Positions 1-11,399 of a DNA stretch of 60,000 bases are shown here, piece after piece. This DNA is from Bugula neritina (taxonomy: Eukaryota > Bryozoa > Gymnolaemata > Cheilostomatida > Bugulidae): assembly GCA_964035545.1 (NCBI GenBank), contig OZ037767.1, positions 16,793,581 through 16,853,580 on the forward strand, written 5' to 3'. The position numbers were made by a program, and so were the translations under genes. Position 1 is the first letter of the stretch; every line of letters starts with the position of its first letter. A model generated the notes under the pieces. That model was not told the origin of the DNA, did not search any database, and worked only from the letters and a program-made list of their open reading frames with translations.

Positions 1-15
1 ACTCACTCAACTTAC

Positions 16-2256
16 CAGCGCGATTGAGATCCACTAAACTCCTGTTGTTCACAGCATCATGTAGACTTTTGCCACTGTCTTGTTCCAGTTGAATCTGATG
101 GAGACGAGCCTTGTGAAAGAGAGCTTTTTTGTGCCTACAAGAGAAGCCAAATTTAGAAAATGTCTATCCAGCCCTTTTCATCCAAACTATAATGCACAAT
201 TGAGATAATAGAATGTATAACAAGAAAACCAACCTGCCTCTAACATATATAATATAGTCAATTTCTCCGCCCACTGCTATCGGTTTCCTGTATTGTGTAA
301 TCTGGTATCCTGCAGGCATATCAGCATAGAAATAGTGTTTCCTGTCAAATGTTGACACTCTATTGACATGGCAACCAAATGCAAGTGCTGTTTTCACCGC
401 AGCCTTGACGCAGTATTTATTGAGAACCTAATGAATATAATACACACATATTTAGGTTAGCATTACAGTAAATTGATAATTTCAGTTAATCAAACCAGCA
501 TTGTAATGAATACTCACTGGCAATGTTCCAGGTAACGCAGCATCAAAATATGAGACGCAGGAGTTGGGAGAACTGCCATATTCTGTAGAGGCTCCAGAAA
601 ACAGTTTTGACTTTGAGTTTATTTGAGCATGAATTTCTAGACCAATCACAGCTGCCAAATTTTTTCTCATTATTTCTCTACTACATAGACATAATATATC
701 AAACTTGCAAACGTCGATTCATGGGAATTCAAGATTACAATTCATGAATACAAGCTATTTACAATTCCTATAAATCTCATAGCTATGTTTTGAATATAAA
801 GCAAGGGTCAGCAGCTAAACAAAAATATAAGACTACAGCTGACAGAATAGCTGAAACTAAGCTTGGCTTTCACTATAGGTACAAATATCAAATTTTACAA
901 TTCTATTGAAATTAATTTATATTAAAAATGTTTAAAGACTTATATTGCATAAAATATTAATATGATTTCTAGTTATATGATATTTTGATTTACTTTAGTC
1001 ATCATTTATTGCTCTATGTAGTATTATACAATCATTGAATGTGAAGTGAACCATCAGGCATCTTATAATGCAGATAACAAACTAAAAACTAAAAAGTCAA
1101 GCATTATAAGTATATACTATAGTATATAAATATATTGTATTTGCTGTTCATTTCCAACCGCCACATCAAAAAAAAATAAGACAGTTCTGTTTTGCCGGTC
1201 TTTTGCTTTAAAAAAATAAGAACTAAAGTGTGTTCATATAATTTCAAGAATGAGTGAAACGCCTACACAAAAAGAACAAGTGATAAATAATACTATAAGT
1301 CTTAGTTCATACGGCAATCATAAGCTACTTTAAACCTATTGTAATTATTATTATCATTATGAATACCATTATGAAAATGAAGATAATACCTATGTTGACA
1401 TGCAGATTGGGTGATGCAGTAACTGTAAGTGAGTATGAGTATCAGTTCGATATAGATTGAGTTGTACGTTATTATTATATTTAAAATCTTATTGAATTTA
1501 ATGAGTATAACTCTAACTGCCTTGGACTTACTCTTAGGTTATACTTATATAAACTCAAACTCCTGGTCCAATATCAACATGAATATTTAAATCCACGCCA
1601 TTATCATTGTGATTGACTTTGAGTTTCATTCTGAAAGTAAATTTTAATTTTATATTAACTTTAAGTTTAAGCCTTAAGCCTAAGGTATTACTATTACTAT
1701 CAGTATTAGTATTACTATTAGTATTAGTATTATTTATAAATTAATATTATAATTATCATTCTGATTCTCAGAGTGATTCATTATAATATTCAATATCATC
1801 ATTATGATAATGATGATTATCATTATCATATTCATATTCATTTATTCTTAATATTAGTTATTGATTATTGCTCATGATAATCACTTCTAGTTGATTTTCA
1901 TAGTTCTGGTTCATGCTGTTGCACTTAAAGTTGATTTGTTCATAATATTAATCATAATCAATATCATAATGATAATTCATATGATAATCATAATGATTAT
2001 GATAATCATAATCATAATGATAATCTGATTATCATAATCATAATCATAATGATAATGTTAATGTAGCTAGGTTTAAACTAAAACTGCAAATAAATATGTG
2101 CAATTACCTGTTGTCATATTGTAGTGTATTTTTTAAGAAACAAGTATTGCTGTAGCACTTGATTTGGTGTTGCTTGGGCGTTAAGTTCAACAGGTTTTTA
2201 AAGTTGGTGGCGTAGTTTATACAAACATAACCACGCCTTCTAGATGAGGCTGCCAT
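16..2256 (-). CDS. GATB: Glutamyl-tRNA(Gln) amidotransferase subunit B, mitochondrial (5' part)
   Basis: Subunit B of the mitochondrial GatCAB complex, which converts Glu-tRNA(Gln) to Gln-tRNA(Gln). Exons on the minus strand: 2108-2256, 518-677, 234-427, 16-134. The gene then runs off the left edge. Exon 2 encodes VIGLEIHAQ and LPGTLP, exon 3 [17 protein letters not shown], exon 4 [14 protein letters not shown] and DLNRAG, all hallmark GatB sequences. The exon 1 call is inferred: it starts ATG-GCA-GCC, encodes an Arg-rich, acid-poor N-terminus suited to mitochondrial import, and ends in CAG|gtaatt in phase 2, which matches the exon 2 acceptor. Exon 2 has a tandem acceptor (tag-tag, 678-683), so one residue may be optional. 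Without exon 1 the protein would start at the ATG at 670 and lack a targeting peptide. Family identity is near certain; exon 1 is likely. Confidence 0.9.
681..2107. other. GATB intron 1, AT-rich with low-complexity ATAATC/ATTAGT tracts
   Basis: No coding signal was seen. From about 1680 to 2060 the DNA is dominated by short ATTACTATTAGT and ATAATCATAATGATT permutations, which are simple-sequence drift rather than a defined minisatellite. Confidence 0.6.
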
Positions 2257-2470
2257 TTTTAAGTGTAGACAATAGCTCGCCGCTACAAATGGTTATGTTC
2301 ATTATATTTAAAACGATCTGCAAACAGCGCAAGGAAGTGCTAAACTTTAACTTGTAGATGCCACATACAGACTGTTCAGAAATTTGTTTACATCCGTTTG
2401 TACATGCAATGTGATGAAAGTGTTCGAGTTGCGACTTTATTTCATTGGCTTGTGTGCTAAATTTAAATTA
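2160..2470. promoter_or_regulatory. Candidate promoter around the GATB start (head-to-head with BDP1)
   Basis: The GATB start codon sits in AAAAATGGCAGCC (minus strand, about 2249-2260), a YY1-like context overlapping the ATG. An inverted CCAAT box (CATTGGCT) is at about 2443-2450. This patch is less AT-rich than its flanks. The two divergent start codons (2256 minus, 3703 plus) are 1.45 kb apart, so the interval probably carries the start sites of both genes. No TATA box position could be fixed. Confidence 0.4.
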
Positions 2471-2599
2471 GCACCAAATAATAACACTGTATTACTATAT
2501 AAATGTATTTAGATTCTTGTCATCAATGTTGAGCACTAGTTTGAACTTCTTTGATAAATAAATAAAAGGTATGTTAATATTAATGTCAGAATCAGACTC

Positions 2600-3330
2600 A
2601 GTTTGAGTTACTCAGACTCAGTTAGTGAGTTACACTTAGACTTACTGCTACTGTTAGCGTTAGACTTAGTGTTACTGTGTTAGTCTTACTGTTAGTGTTA
2701 CTGTTAGTGTAACACTTCTGACTTAATCTTACACTTACAGACTGAGACTACAGTACTATACTCGACTCTCAAGTACTACTACTAGCAGTACAATCACTCA
2801 ATCAGTAGTACTACTACTACTAGTACTAGTTACTAGTACTCAACTACTGACTAGTACTGTAGTAGTAAAATTAGATTACAATTTTAATTTACACCATGGT
2901 CAAATGATCTATGTGAATGTCAATATGAAATTATGATTATCATTATAAGTGATCTGTGATCATGATATTCAATTTGAATATCATGATCATAGTCATTATG
3001 ATTATCATTATGATAGTGATTATGATTATCATTATCACCATCATTATGATTATGACTATCATACTGATGTTGATAATGATAGTGATATTCTAATTCATAG
3101 TGATAGTGACTGCGATACTCATACTCATAGCTACTGATAGTGATAGTGATAGTCATTATGATTATTTCATAGATAGGGATACAAATAGTAATACTAATAG
3201 ACTTAGATTAGCTTACCAAATCTGACGAATGGCAACTTACCCTGATGACTGATACTCATGGCCATGTTATGAACGTTAACACAGTTTGAGTATGAGTATA
3301 GTGTAAGTATATACTAATACTAGTAATAGC
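2600..3330. repeat. Low-complexity ACT/AGT and GATTATCATTATGATA tracts
   Basis: From 2600 to 2880 the sequence is built of TTAGTGTTACTG and AGTACTACT permutations, and from 2930 to 3180 of GATAATGAT/ATTATCATT permutations that can fold back on themselves. It lies between GATB and BDP1. The short ORFs on both strands here are products of the simple sequence. Confidence 0.75.
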
Positions 3331-3702
3331 GCTGACGGCCTGTTATTTTGTTTGATCAGTTTGATGGCTAGTTTAACATAATTAGTATTACATATATTTA
3401 TAATTCAAAGTTTGTTGTACAATATAGGGGTGGCCAATATAGTTTTGCTCTAATAAACGCGCTTCATTTATAGTTTAAGTAGTAGTACTGTCGGTAGGCA
3501 TAGTATATTAGTATTAGGACTTAATTAATAAACTAAATTAATAAAAGCTTCAGTTTCATCAAATTTAGATTAATTATACATAAAGCAGTTTTGTTTGTTT
3601 TAACAGACGTTTTTAATAGACCAACAGAGTATTATTACTTCAGATAAATATATTATTTACTTTATATTTATAAAGTTATTCTTGCAGTTTCACAATCTAG
3701 CC

Positions 3703-6700
3703 ATGAGCTCTCGCAGAGCAAGAATATCTATTAAACCAAACGTTTCTCGGGGAGCAAGGGGTTCCGCTGTTCCTCCAGCTGTTCCTGCCTCAGCTTCTCT
3801 CTCTACCGCAGCAGGTTAGGGCTTTAGTTTCTCACCTGTAGTAAAACAACCTGTTTAACATTCTTAGCATGAATAGTTTTTTCAGTTTTCTGTTTTGCTT
3901 ATGGCAAATTTTAATTGAAAGTTATGTGGACTACTTTTTTTGTGCTTTTAAACTTTTAAACTGCGACTGGTTAGTAGCTTTGGGCTTTAGTCTCTGAGAG
4001 AATTGGTGATGATTTACTGTTTGAATTTGCATATAGTTGATGGAGAAGTAAGCTCTGCAAACACTCAGTCTAATAATAACGAGGTGAATGGACATGAAGG
4101 CAATGTCAAGGTCAATGTGAGTGAAGTCAAGGTCAAGGAGAGTGAAAGCAAGGTCAATGAGAGTAATGTCAAGGCCAAGGAGAGTGAAGGCAATGTCAAG
4201 GTCAATGAGAGCCAGCCTGTTAATGAGCCGAACACTGCACCTGTCGTCAAAGATCCGGAAATGCCCAAGAAACGTGAGTTCCTTTGCTGTCAGCAGCCAA
4301 GACTGCAGTTAAGTAGTCAATATAGTCAGTAGTGTGATGCTTTTTAATTTTAATACAAAGTTTTTTTTACCTGATTTGTTAGGTTTATCAACTCATGCAT
4401 TGCATATTGCTCAATCTCTTTTATTATTATTTGATTAGCCCCGGCAAGGCGAGCTAAAATACAAGTCCGGCCTTCTCTGATCAGAAAACCACGTCAAGCT
4501 GCTGCAACCACTGCTACAGCTGAACAGGAAAGTGGCATTGCTACTGCATCTTCACATGAGTGTGATACAACATCTGCTGGTGACAATGTTACTGCGTCTT
4601 CACATGACATTGATGAAGTGTTACCTGATAACATCATTACACCTTCACCAAGTCTTGGTATTGTGTCACCACCACAGAAGAGTGATATTGCTTCTTCCCA
4701 AAAGTCTCCTGATGAAGGCCAGATTAAGGTCAGTGGTGTATCTTTTACTTACATTTGAGTTTTATATGAAATTTGAAACTTGTAGTTTTAACACAAGTTT
4801 GGATATTTCTTGTTTTGTTAAACTTATTAGCATTTATCCTTGAGATGTCAAGAGTCTGAAGTATACAAGATATGTTGTATCTGTGCATTGTTAGGGGTCT
4901 AGTTCCAATCTCTCGACCTCCAATCTGGTCTCACACGTTGCCCCGCCCGCTGAAGGAGGAGCTCACACTGAAGGAACTGAGGCTGAGTTGGTCAAGACTC
5001 GCCAGTTTAAACCCAAAACTAAACCCAACATCGCCGAGGCAGGGAGGGCTAGGATGAGGCGACTCAGTGAATCTCTAGACTTGTCTCCCCTCTCTCCCTA
5101 TTCCAGGTATTCCTGCAGTGCTAAGGCTAAGACTCTACACGAAATTGTTAGTGAATGTACTGGGTGGGCCAAGGTTCTTTTTTCAATCTTGGTTAATTTC
5201 CTATGTTTTTTCTTAATAATTTAGCTAATTTTTTGATTTTCGGAAGGTCAAAGAAAACTGTAACCTTCCGCAAATTAAAATTAAATAAATAATTAAGAAA
5301 AACATAGGAAATCAAGCGGAATTAGAAAGAACATTGATTATTTAGGTGTATTTGTTGATATTTTCTTAGTTTTTGGCAAAAACCCATATATACATTAGCA
5401 GCTAAGTTGTGAAAAATAGCTAAAAACTGAAGATTTCGAGTGTATACTAAATTAAGTAAAATGACCCAAGTAGTAAATTATTTGCTCTCTGTTGCAGGAG
5501 ACACAGGCACCCGTCGACTTCAATCTCTATTGACCCGTCGACCTCTAGTATTAAAGTTGTCCCCCTTGCATCTGTCGGCTCCACTCAGCTGTCCTCTGCA
5601 GGTTTAGACACTTTTCTTACCTCTTACCCTGTTGGTGGAATTAAACAGTATTTTGTGCCGAACTTTTTTATTGGCCGTTGAAATATTTTCAGTTTCAAAC
5701 TTACCAGAAGAAGAAATCTAAATATTGAATTCTTCTACTTTATGATAGCTTTGTTCACTTGAGCCCAGCAAGTAAATGTACTGGTATTTAGTTTACAGTT
5801 CCTCAGTGAATGTTTCGTTCTATGAATCTTTAAGCAATCTTATATCTCGACTACTCTGTGTTTGTAATACCTAAATTTTGCTTTGTTTTTGTGATTTTGT
5901 AATAAAAAATAGCTTAATGGAACTATAAGAATATGATTAAATGATAAAATAAAGTAATTCATTTGTAGAGATGGAAACAGACTCATCAAAACAGGTTCAG
6001 NNNNNNNNNNNNNNNNNNNNNNNNNNNNNNNNNNNNNNNNNNNNNNNNNNNNNNNNNNNNNNNNNNNNNNNNNNNNNNNNNNNNNNNNNNNNNNNNNNNN
6101 NNNNNNNNNNNNNNNNNNNNNNNNNNNNNNNNNNNNNNNNNNNNNNNNNNNNNNNNNNNNNNNNNNNNNNNNNNNNNNNNNNNNNNNNNNNNNNNNNNNN
6201 TTCATTTTCCGTGGTTTGAAATACTCCAAAGACAGGGTTGGATAATTTCGAAGTCCTTGAGCTTTGCTCACTATTCCATCATAGCCCCAGTTCCATTGTC
6301 TGTTGCTGTAGGCGAGTGGGGAGTTGGAGGAGAAGCCGAAACCCCGAAAGACGAGGAAACCTTCCAGAAGAGTCATAAAGAGTGACCAGGCGCCAGATAC
6401 GGGCACCATGACGGTAAAGGACCTGCTGTACTATCAGCCAATGAGCAATCCTCTGCCACAGAGGTGGGTCTCTGTCTGTTTGCTGTGTAGCCTTAGGGGT
6501 CCGGGGAGATGGTAGGCTGCTCAGGGAATAGCCCTACTCTGACTGAGTATTCATGTTTGTTTCATAGAGAGAACAAAATGGCTGCGAAGAGGAGAGAGAA
6601 GCCCGCTGCAGAGTCCGACACTCTTTCACAGCAGCAGGAAAAGACCAATGAGGTGTCAGCTGACAGTGCTGCAGCCAATCAGAATCCAGATAATGACGAG

Positions 6701-9700
6701 CTAGCCCCTCAGGTACACTTTGACCGTCTCTTCGCATGCTGTATGTGGTTGTGGAAGGTGTGTATGAGTACTTTATAACACAAGGACGTAGCAGGTTACA
6801 CCTGATGGCGTTGTAATGGGAATTGAGTGTGTGTGTCGTAGCCTTCTGTCCTACATTTAGCTACAACCACTGTGTTCTCCTGTTGATTCAGCTAACTATA
6901 GGAGAAGACGGGCAGATTGTTGTTGATGAACAGAGTCTAATTATTGAGAATCAAGAAGAGCCAACTGAGTATGTAGACGTGGTGAGTTGTCTACCCTTTT
7001 TCTGAATACCTTGATATACTATGATGTAGTATACACTATACTGTACTGTGATACAATATACTGTAGTACAACATATACTATACTGTGATGTAATGCACTG
7101 TGATATAATGTACTGTAGTACAATATACTATGATATGATATATGATATATTTTAACGAGCTTTTATTTTAAATAGTCTAACAGAGTTTTGACTTTTTCTC
7201 TTAATTTTGTTCATGCCTAGTTATGTTATAATCAGCATTTACACTGAATTTTGCAACGTGTTGTCATGTTTGTGATATGTAATAAATCAATCAATCAATA
7301 CTGTGATATAATATACTATAATATGCTGTGATATAATATAAGGCACTATATTGTTCATATAATGTAATTAACTATAACATTCCTTTTATGTTTATTAAAA
7401 ATTTTTATGACAAAATTCACAATATATATTAAATGTCCCTCATACCATATTGTGCTATACTGCTGTTGGTCTTAACAAATGCTGTGTGACCCTCAACATA
7501 ACTACAGTATTATATTTCAACAGGTGGACTCAGATAGAGTTACTACGTACACCAGCTTCAGGTCTAGAAAACCCACCAAGTTCTGGACACAGTACGAGAC
7601 CAGACAGTTCTACAAGGCACTCAGTTCAATTGGTGAGTGGGTGGGGTTAAACAGAAAATTGGCGTGGCTAAGCAGCAAGTTGGGGGTTTCTAAGTAGAAA
7701 GATCGTTAAATAGACCAGTTGAATTGCAAAATTTGTAAATAAACTGGAGAAAACTTAGGTTGTTGAGTAATGTAATGTTGACAAACTTGAAAGTTGTGCC
7801 ACACAGGTATTACTCAGGTGTCACACAGGTGTCACACACGTTACACTGGTGTGTTTCAGGTACAGACTTTAGTCTCATGTGCCAACTCTTCCCTAATCGC
7901 AACAGAAGTGAGTTAAAAAGGAAGTTCAAGAGGGAGGAGAAGATAAATCCCGCCAAGATAGAGCTGGCCTTGAGTGGAAAACTCAACTTTGAAGTTGAAC
8001 CATTCCCCGAGGAGGAAGTGGCTCCACAAGAGACCAAGAAGAAAGGGAAACCAAAGAAGGAAGATAACGTTAGTAGATCATCAGCCAGCTGTCACCATAT
8101 TGTATGTGTCACATGAGGTGTCACACTACTTTGTGTGTCACATGAGGTGTCACACTACTTTGTGTGTCACATGAGGTGTCATACTGTGCTGTATGTGTCA
8201 CATGAGGTGTCATACTGTGCTGTATGTGTCACATGAGGTGTCACACTGCTTTGTGTGTCACACGAGTTGTCACACTCTGCTGTGTGTGTCACATGAGGTG
8301 TCATACTGTAGTTGATATATGTAGCATTAATATCTGTTTGTAGCGTAAGAGAAGAGGAGGATCAATGTACAGAACGTATTATGACCTTGAAAATGTTAAC
8401 AAGTTCAAACAGGACATGACTGAGAAACGGCGTTATGGAGTGGTGAGTATAGTCCTTTCTGGTGAGTGGGTGTGTCTACATTGTAGAGTGGGTGTGTCCA
8501 CCTTGTAGTGTGGGTGTGTCTACATTGTAGTATGGGTGTGTCTACATTGTAGAGGGGGTGTGTCTACATTGTAGTGTGGGTGTGTCTACATTGTAGATTT
8601 GGTGTGACTACATTGTAAACTGGGTTTGGGGTTTGGCAATGAAATGAATAAATATATATATAAATATATATTCAAGGGTCAAATTCAGAACGAGTACACT
8701 TTATATTATTTTTGGTCATTTTTACAGCATTTCAATAACATTGCACACTTGCGTAAACATGATTACATTAAAAGTCCTCAATAATTCTGCTATATTAGAA
8801 TCATTTCCAATTGTGGCAATGATGGTACTCAAAATAATCCATTACTTATCCTCTCAGTCAGTTGATGCGTTTTGTAGACCACAGGCTTGTCTCGTGATGC
8901 TAGCGCAATGCAACTTCCTCCCATGAAGATGAGGGTAAGAGTTAATTCTACTAGTACTGCTACTACCACTACTACTACTATTACTACTAGTACCACTACT
9001 ACTACTACTACTACTGCTACTACTACTACTACTACTACTGCTGCTACTGCTGCTGCTACTACTACTACTACTAGTACTACTACTACTAGTATAACTACTA
9101 CTACTATTGCTACTACATACTCTGTATAGTAACTACTACTAGTACTACTACAACTAAATAATACTTTCTCACAGAGAGCAGGTATAGAAGACGTCCCACA
9201 AACACCTGGCAGCAAACAGCTGATGCTCGCTGACCCAGTCAACAACAACTCTTCTGCTGAGAACTCCCAGCTCACGACTCCGGAACCTTCCATGAGACCT
9301 CCTCCGGTGGCCATCATACCTGCCAACACCAAACCCATCCCCGCCATATCCACTCTCCTGAATCAGGACGAGCAGATCAACCAGAGAATCACCAACTTTG
9401 TAGTCTCGGGTGGGGGCAGTACGTTCACCACCAGCAACTCGGAGCTCGTGACCTTGACACCGCTATACAAACTCAGCAGCGGGGAGATGGTGATGGTGAG
9501 GACTCAGAAGGTTGCAGACTCTGATAAGAAGGTGCATCACCTGTATTTGTATACACCGCCCCAACCCGACGGCTCCGGGAACTCGGCTAAGCCTCTCACT
9601 AGTCCAATCACTGTGCCCAATCTCAGTAACTTCCTCGCTACTCTACCTCAAATACTCGAAGCTGGCCAATCCTCATCCAGTACACAGAATCACATGCCAG

Positions 9701-9948
9701 TAATCAACGAATCAGACACTGGCTCTGAGCCGTCTCAGCCAATCACAGCACCTGTAACTTCTCACTCGGTGCCTTCACAGTTGACTCGATTGACTACTCC
9801 CTCGCCTGTCAAACCAAGTCGGTCTCTGGAATCACGTAGCGTAGGTTCTATCTCTAAAGACTTGGGGTATTCATGCAGCCCCCCTACCAGCTCCTTGTAT
9901 TCGGAACCCTCACTTAGAGGCAAAGTTCTTTCTATTTGTGATATGTAG
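3703..9948 (+). CDS. BDP1: Transcription factor TFIIIB component B'' (BDP1)
   Basis: Subunit of TFIIIB that, with TBP and BRF1/2, opens RNA polymerase III promoters; nuclear. Exons: 3703-3814, 4037-4273, 4439-4728, 4895-5106, 5498-5601, 5969-gap, 6312-6463, 6568-6712, 6892-6981, 7524-7632, 7860-8068, 8344-8442, 8878-8934, 9175-9948 (stop TAG). The N-terminus MSSRRARISIKPNV matches the BDP1 start. Exon 6312-6463 encodes TMTVKDLLYYQPMSNP, the conserved segment before the SANT domain. Exons 7524-7632 and 7860-8068 encode the SANT/Myb domain (KFWTQYETRQFYKALSSIG, then TDFSLMCQLFPNR and KRKFKREEK). Exon 2 holds Lys/Glu/Ser/Val repeats. The 258-residue C-terminal exon is Ser/Thr/Pro-rich and disordered-looking, without the long repeat region of vertebrate BDP1. 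Exon(s) in or beside the N gap are incomplete. Confidence 0.92.
4085..4220 (+). repeat. Coding repeat in BDP1 exon 2 (VKVNES/VKAKES units)
   Basis: Imperfect in-frame repeats of GTCAAGGTCAATGAGAG type encode alternating VKVNES, VKVKES and VKAKES units, a charged low-complexity segment between the N-terminal motif and the conserved core. Confidence 0.7.
5173..5335. repeat. Foldback (snapback) element in a BDP1 intron
   Basis: The left arm reads atttcctatgttttttctta from 5199 and the right arm ends taagaaaaacataggaaat at 5317. Complementarity continues inward (cggaaggt / accttccg) and outward (gttcttt / aaagaac). The arms are about 70-75 bp with a loop of about 10 bases. It resembles a small MITE or foldback element. 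No clear target duplication was seen. Confidence 0.6.
6001..6200. other. Assembly gap (200 N) inside BDP1
   Basis: A run of exactly 200 N, probably a fixed-length placeholder. The exon starting at 5969 is open into the gap. The next recognised acceptor is at 6309-6311. Confidence 1.
7014..7345. repeat. Degenerate tgatataatatactgta repeats
   Basis: Irregular AT-rich units of about 17-20 bp in two blocks (7014-7150 and 7298-7345) inside the BDP1 intron before the SANT exons. Confidence 0.55.
8085..8310. repeat. Minisatellite, about 29-31 bp (cacatgaggtgtcac units)
   Basis: About seven copies of tgtgtgtcacatgaggtgtcacactac-like units, starting just after the BDP1 exon that ends at 8068. Confidence 0.85.
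8459..8625. repeat. Minisatellite, about 24 bp (gggtgtgtctacattgtag)
   Basis: About six copies following the donor of the exon ending at 8442. The first copies carry further gtgagt sequences (8443 and 8461), so more than one donor-like site exists. Confidence 0.8.
8946..9150. repeat. (ACT)n trinucleotide tract
   Basis: Interrupted ACT/GCT repeats in the last BDP1 intron. Long ORFs on both strands (poly-Thr, poly-Val/Ala) arise from it and are not genes. Confidence 0.9.
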
Positions 9949-11399
9949 CATTAGGTGCTCATTATATTGTATAACTAGTCAGATTAGGAATATATTTGTT
10001 CAATTAATCTTGATATACTGCAATCAGTAACGTAAGTAGGTAATTTAATAATGCATTACTTTGTTGCACAGTAATGCATTGCTCTATTGTACAGTAATGC
10101 ATTACTCTATTGTACTGTAACACAATACTTTATTGTACTTTAATGCATTACTTTATTGTACTGTAATGCATTACTCAACTGTACTGTAATGCATTACTCA
10201 ACTGTACTGTAATGCATTACTCTATTGTACTGTAACACAATACTTTATTGTACTGTAATGCATTACTCTATTGTACTGTAACACAGTACTTCATTGTACT
10301 GTAATGCATTACTCTATTGTACTGTAACACAGTACTTCATTGTACTGTAATGCATTACTCAACTGTACTGTAATGCATTACTCTATTACATAGTAATGCA
10401 TTATGTTCATTTGGTGTAAGCTATTTCTTACTACATTTATAATACTGTAGACTCATATAATACTCAAGTACCACACATATATATTCAGTACGGCCCCTCA
10501 TCTGTATACCTGATGTAGATTATAGTTGCTCACAGTTTAAAGCTGTGAAAGACTAAAATAAAATCATTATCACGACTCTGGTGACTGAATGAGTTTTATT
10601 ACAACATTGCTATTAGTTTCTGACTAGTTTCTAACAATGTCGTCACACATCTTACTAACTTCTGATTCATTCCAAGGCATTGTATTTGATTAATCTGATG
10701 CACATTCAACAGACACACTTCTCAAATGACAGTCATTGCAGTGATGTAGAATTATATAGCTCAAAACTAACATATATGTATTACAAAGCTGTTTCTGTCG
10801 ATACTACAGCTCCAAGTACAGCAGATGTTTGCTATTTCCATACATATAGGGAGTTGTCATATCTTTAGATGGAGAAAGTTAATGCTAGCTGCTAGCCAAG
10901 GTATCTTGGCAGGTGATGCTTATTGGCTAATTTTGTCCATCTTCTAATTAAGTATATTGGATAAGACTCCCAACCAAATGTCGACATTGTAATCCCGAGG
11001 TCTACATTCCAGTATATCTAGCAAGTAAGTATTAGTAATCACTACCATGTGTAACAAGAGTTGACATCAATACGTTCTATTATACGAACCCATGAAAGTC
11101 ACTAAGCTGTCGGTCTTGAAACCTAACTCGGTGATAAATTAGAATACCGGAGTTAACTAAAGGATTTGCTAAATTCGGCCATTTTGTTTCATACATGCAT
11201 ATTAAAGGCACAAAACAGGGGTCCAAGCCCTTTCTTCTAAGGGAATTAATAAAAAATGGATCTATGAGATAAGACTGAGCACTGTATTGTAAATATATCA
11301 TGCATAGAGTTGTCTGCACTACTAAATAACCACTTTCAAAGATGCCAGACTATGTTATACACTACAATACTCGTATTGTATGATGGCACAGCTGCGTGT
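9949..11399. repeat. Convergent intergenic region with a 23-bp minisatellite (10040-10410)
   Basis: Between the 3' ends of BDP1 and the esterase. About 15 copies of actctattgtactgtaatgc occupy 10040-10410. AATAAA at about 10556 (plus) may serve BDP1, and an inverted AATAAA at about 10590 may serve the esterase. No gene was seen in the remainder. Confidence 0.75.

Noticed and set aside
8829-9353. Poly-Val/Ala ORF opposite BDP1
   Set aside because: It reads the (ACT)n tract and the antisense of a BDP1 exon.
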